NCBI GenBank assembly: GCA_003445795.1 | Contig: DMCN01000004.1 | Coordinates: 9,040-20,672, forward strand | Length of the DNA: 11,633 nt | Direction of reading: 5' to 3' | From: Gallionellaceae bacterium | GTDB lineage: Bacteria; Pseudomonadota; Gammaproteobacteria; Burkholderiales; Gallionellaceae | Shown here: positions 11,502 through 11,633 of the stretch, in pieces | Layout: every line of letters starts with the position of its first letter | Position numbering within the stretch: position 1 is the first letter of the stretch | Translations under genes and position numbers: made by a program | The notes under the pieces: model-generated | What the model was told of the DNA's origin: nothing | The model's input: only the letters and a program-made list of their open reading frames with translations | Databases searched by the model: none

Positions 11502-11633
11502 GCGACCTGCCAACCACAGCCGCCCGCACTGCCGCGCTATCTGCCCACGGCAAGCACCCCTGCGCCGTGCTGGAGCTGACTGTAGACCGCTGTTCGAATG
11601 TCTACGGCAGCGCCCCGTGCACCGCCGCAGGCG
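11498..11633 (+). CDS. Minor tail protein, N-terminal 45 residues only (runs off right edge)
   Basis: The ATG at 11498 overlaps the previous TGA (ATGA), the same coupling as at four other junctions. The visible part starts MSDLPTTAARTAALSAHG, then VLELTVDRCSNVYGSAPCTA, with cysteines at 22, 32 and 41. The 'L-x-x-D-x-C-x-x-x-YG-x-x-PCTA' pattern is one I recall from siphophage minor tail proteins that follow the discoidin-type gene and carry more conserved cysteines downstream. Lambda gpL, a tail tip protein, binds an iron-sulfur cluster through cysteines, but homology to gpL cannot be judged from this fragment. The gene is cut by the window edge, so its length and remaining domains are unknown. 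Confidence 0.7.
   Translation, partial: MSDLPTTAARTAALSAHGKHPCAVLELTVDRCSNVYGSAPCTAAG

Noticed and set aside
1..11633. tRNA genes, CRISPR arrays, insertion sequences, integrase or attachment sites
   Set aside because: None seen on either strand; the window is almost wholly filled by overlapping + strand structural genes.

Overview
This window is a tightly packed stretch of tailed-phage structural genes, all on the + strand. It comes either from a prophage or from a free siphovirus; no host gene, integrase or attachment site is visible, so the two cannot be told apart here. Base composition is GC-rich (by eye roughly 58-60%), and the gene set resembles lambda/HK97-like siphophages of Proteobacteria. 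A betaproteobacterial host is plausible but is only an impression from protein flavour.

Layout. Positions 1-2636 hold the end of one gene and four further genes that lie upstream of the capsid. They are Ser/Thr/Ala-rich, beta-type, repeat-containing or fibre-like proteins, probably virion surface or accessory head proteins, including a 56-aa gene with a GWTYDG-x-x-FTAP tail. A 73-nt gap with two hairpins follows (2637-2709). Then comes a single ORF fusing an HK97-type prohead protease to the major capsid protein (2710-4668), with a convincing internal ribosome binding site and ATG that would also yield free capsid protein. A 29-codon ORF containing a GC-rich hairpin (4668-4757) couples the capsid gene to an unusual 510-aa fusion of a SAM-dependent methyltransferase and a GT9-like glycosyltransferase (4754-6286). 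After it come the head-tail and tail genes: a gpFII-like joining protein, a tail terminator/completion protein, a 58-aa small protein, the major tail tube protein, a gpG/gpGT-type pair of tail assembly chaperones, the tape measure protein, a discoidin-domain minor tail protein and the start of a Cys-containing minor tail protein that runs off the right edge.

How it works together. Most junctions are overlapping or nearly so (ATGA at 4754, 6283, 6555, 7178 and 11498; TAATG at 4668; TGATG at 10743), so this reads as one late transcript with translational coupling. Two places appear to set protein ratios. One is the nested capsid start inside the protease-capsid fusion. The other is a textbook -1 frameshift signal (slippery heptamer A AAA AAC directly before the TAG, 5-nt spacer, 10-bp GC-rich stem), which joins the gpG-like chaperone to a DUF1799-like domain. 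There is no sheath gene, and the tape measure is 634 aa, which suggests a flexible siphovirus tail of roughly 95 nm. The most unusual cargo is the methyltransferase-glycosyltransferase gene embedded between capsid and head-tail connector, suggesting modification of a virion protein or of a host surface glycan.
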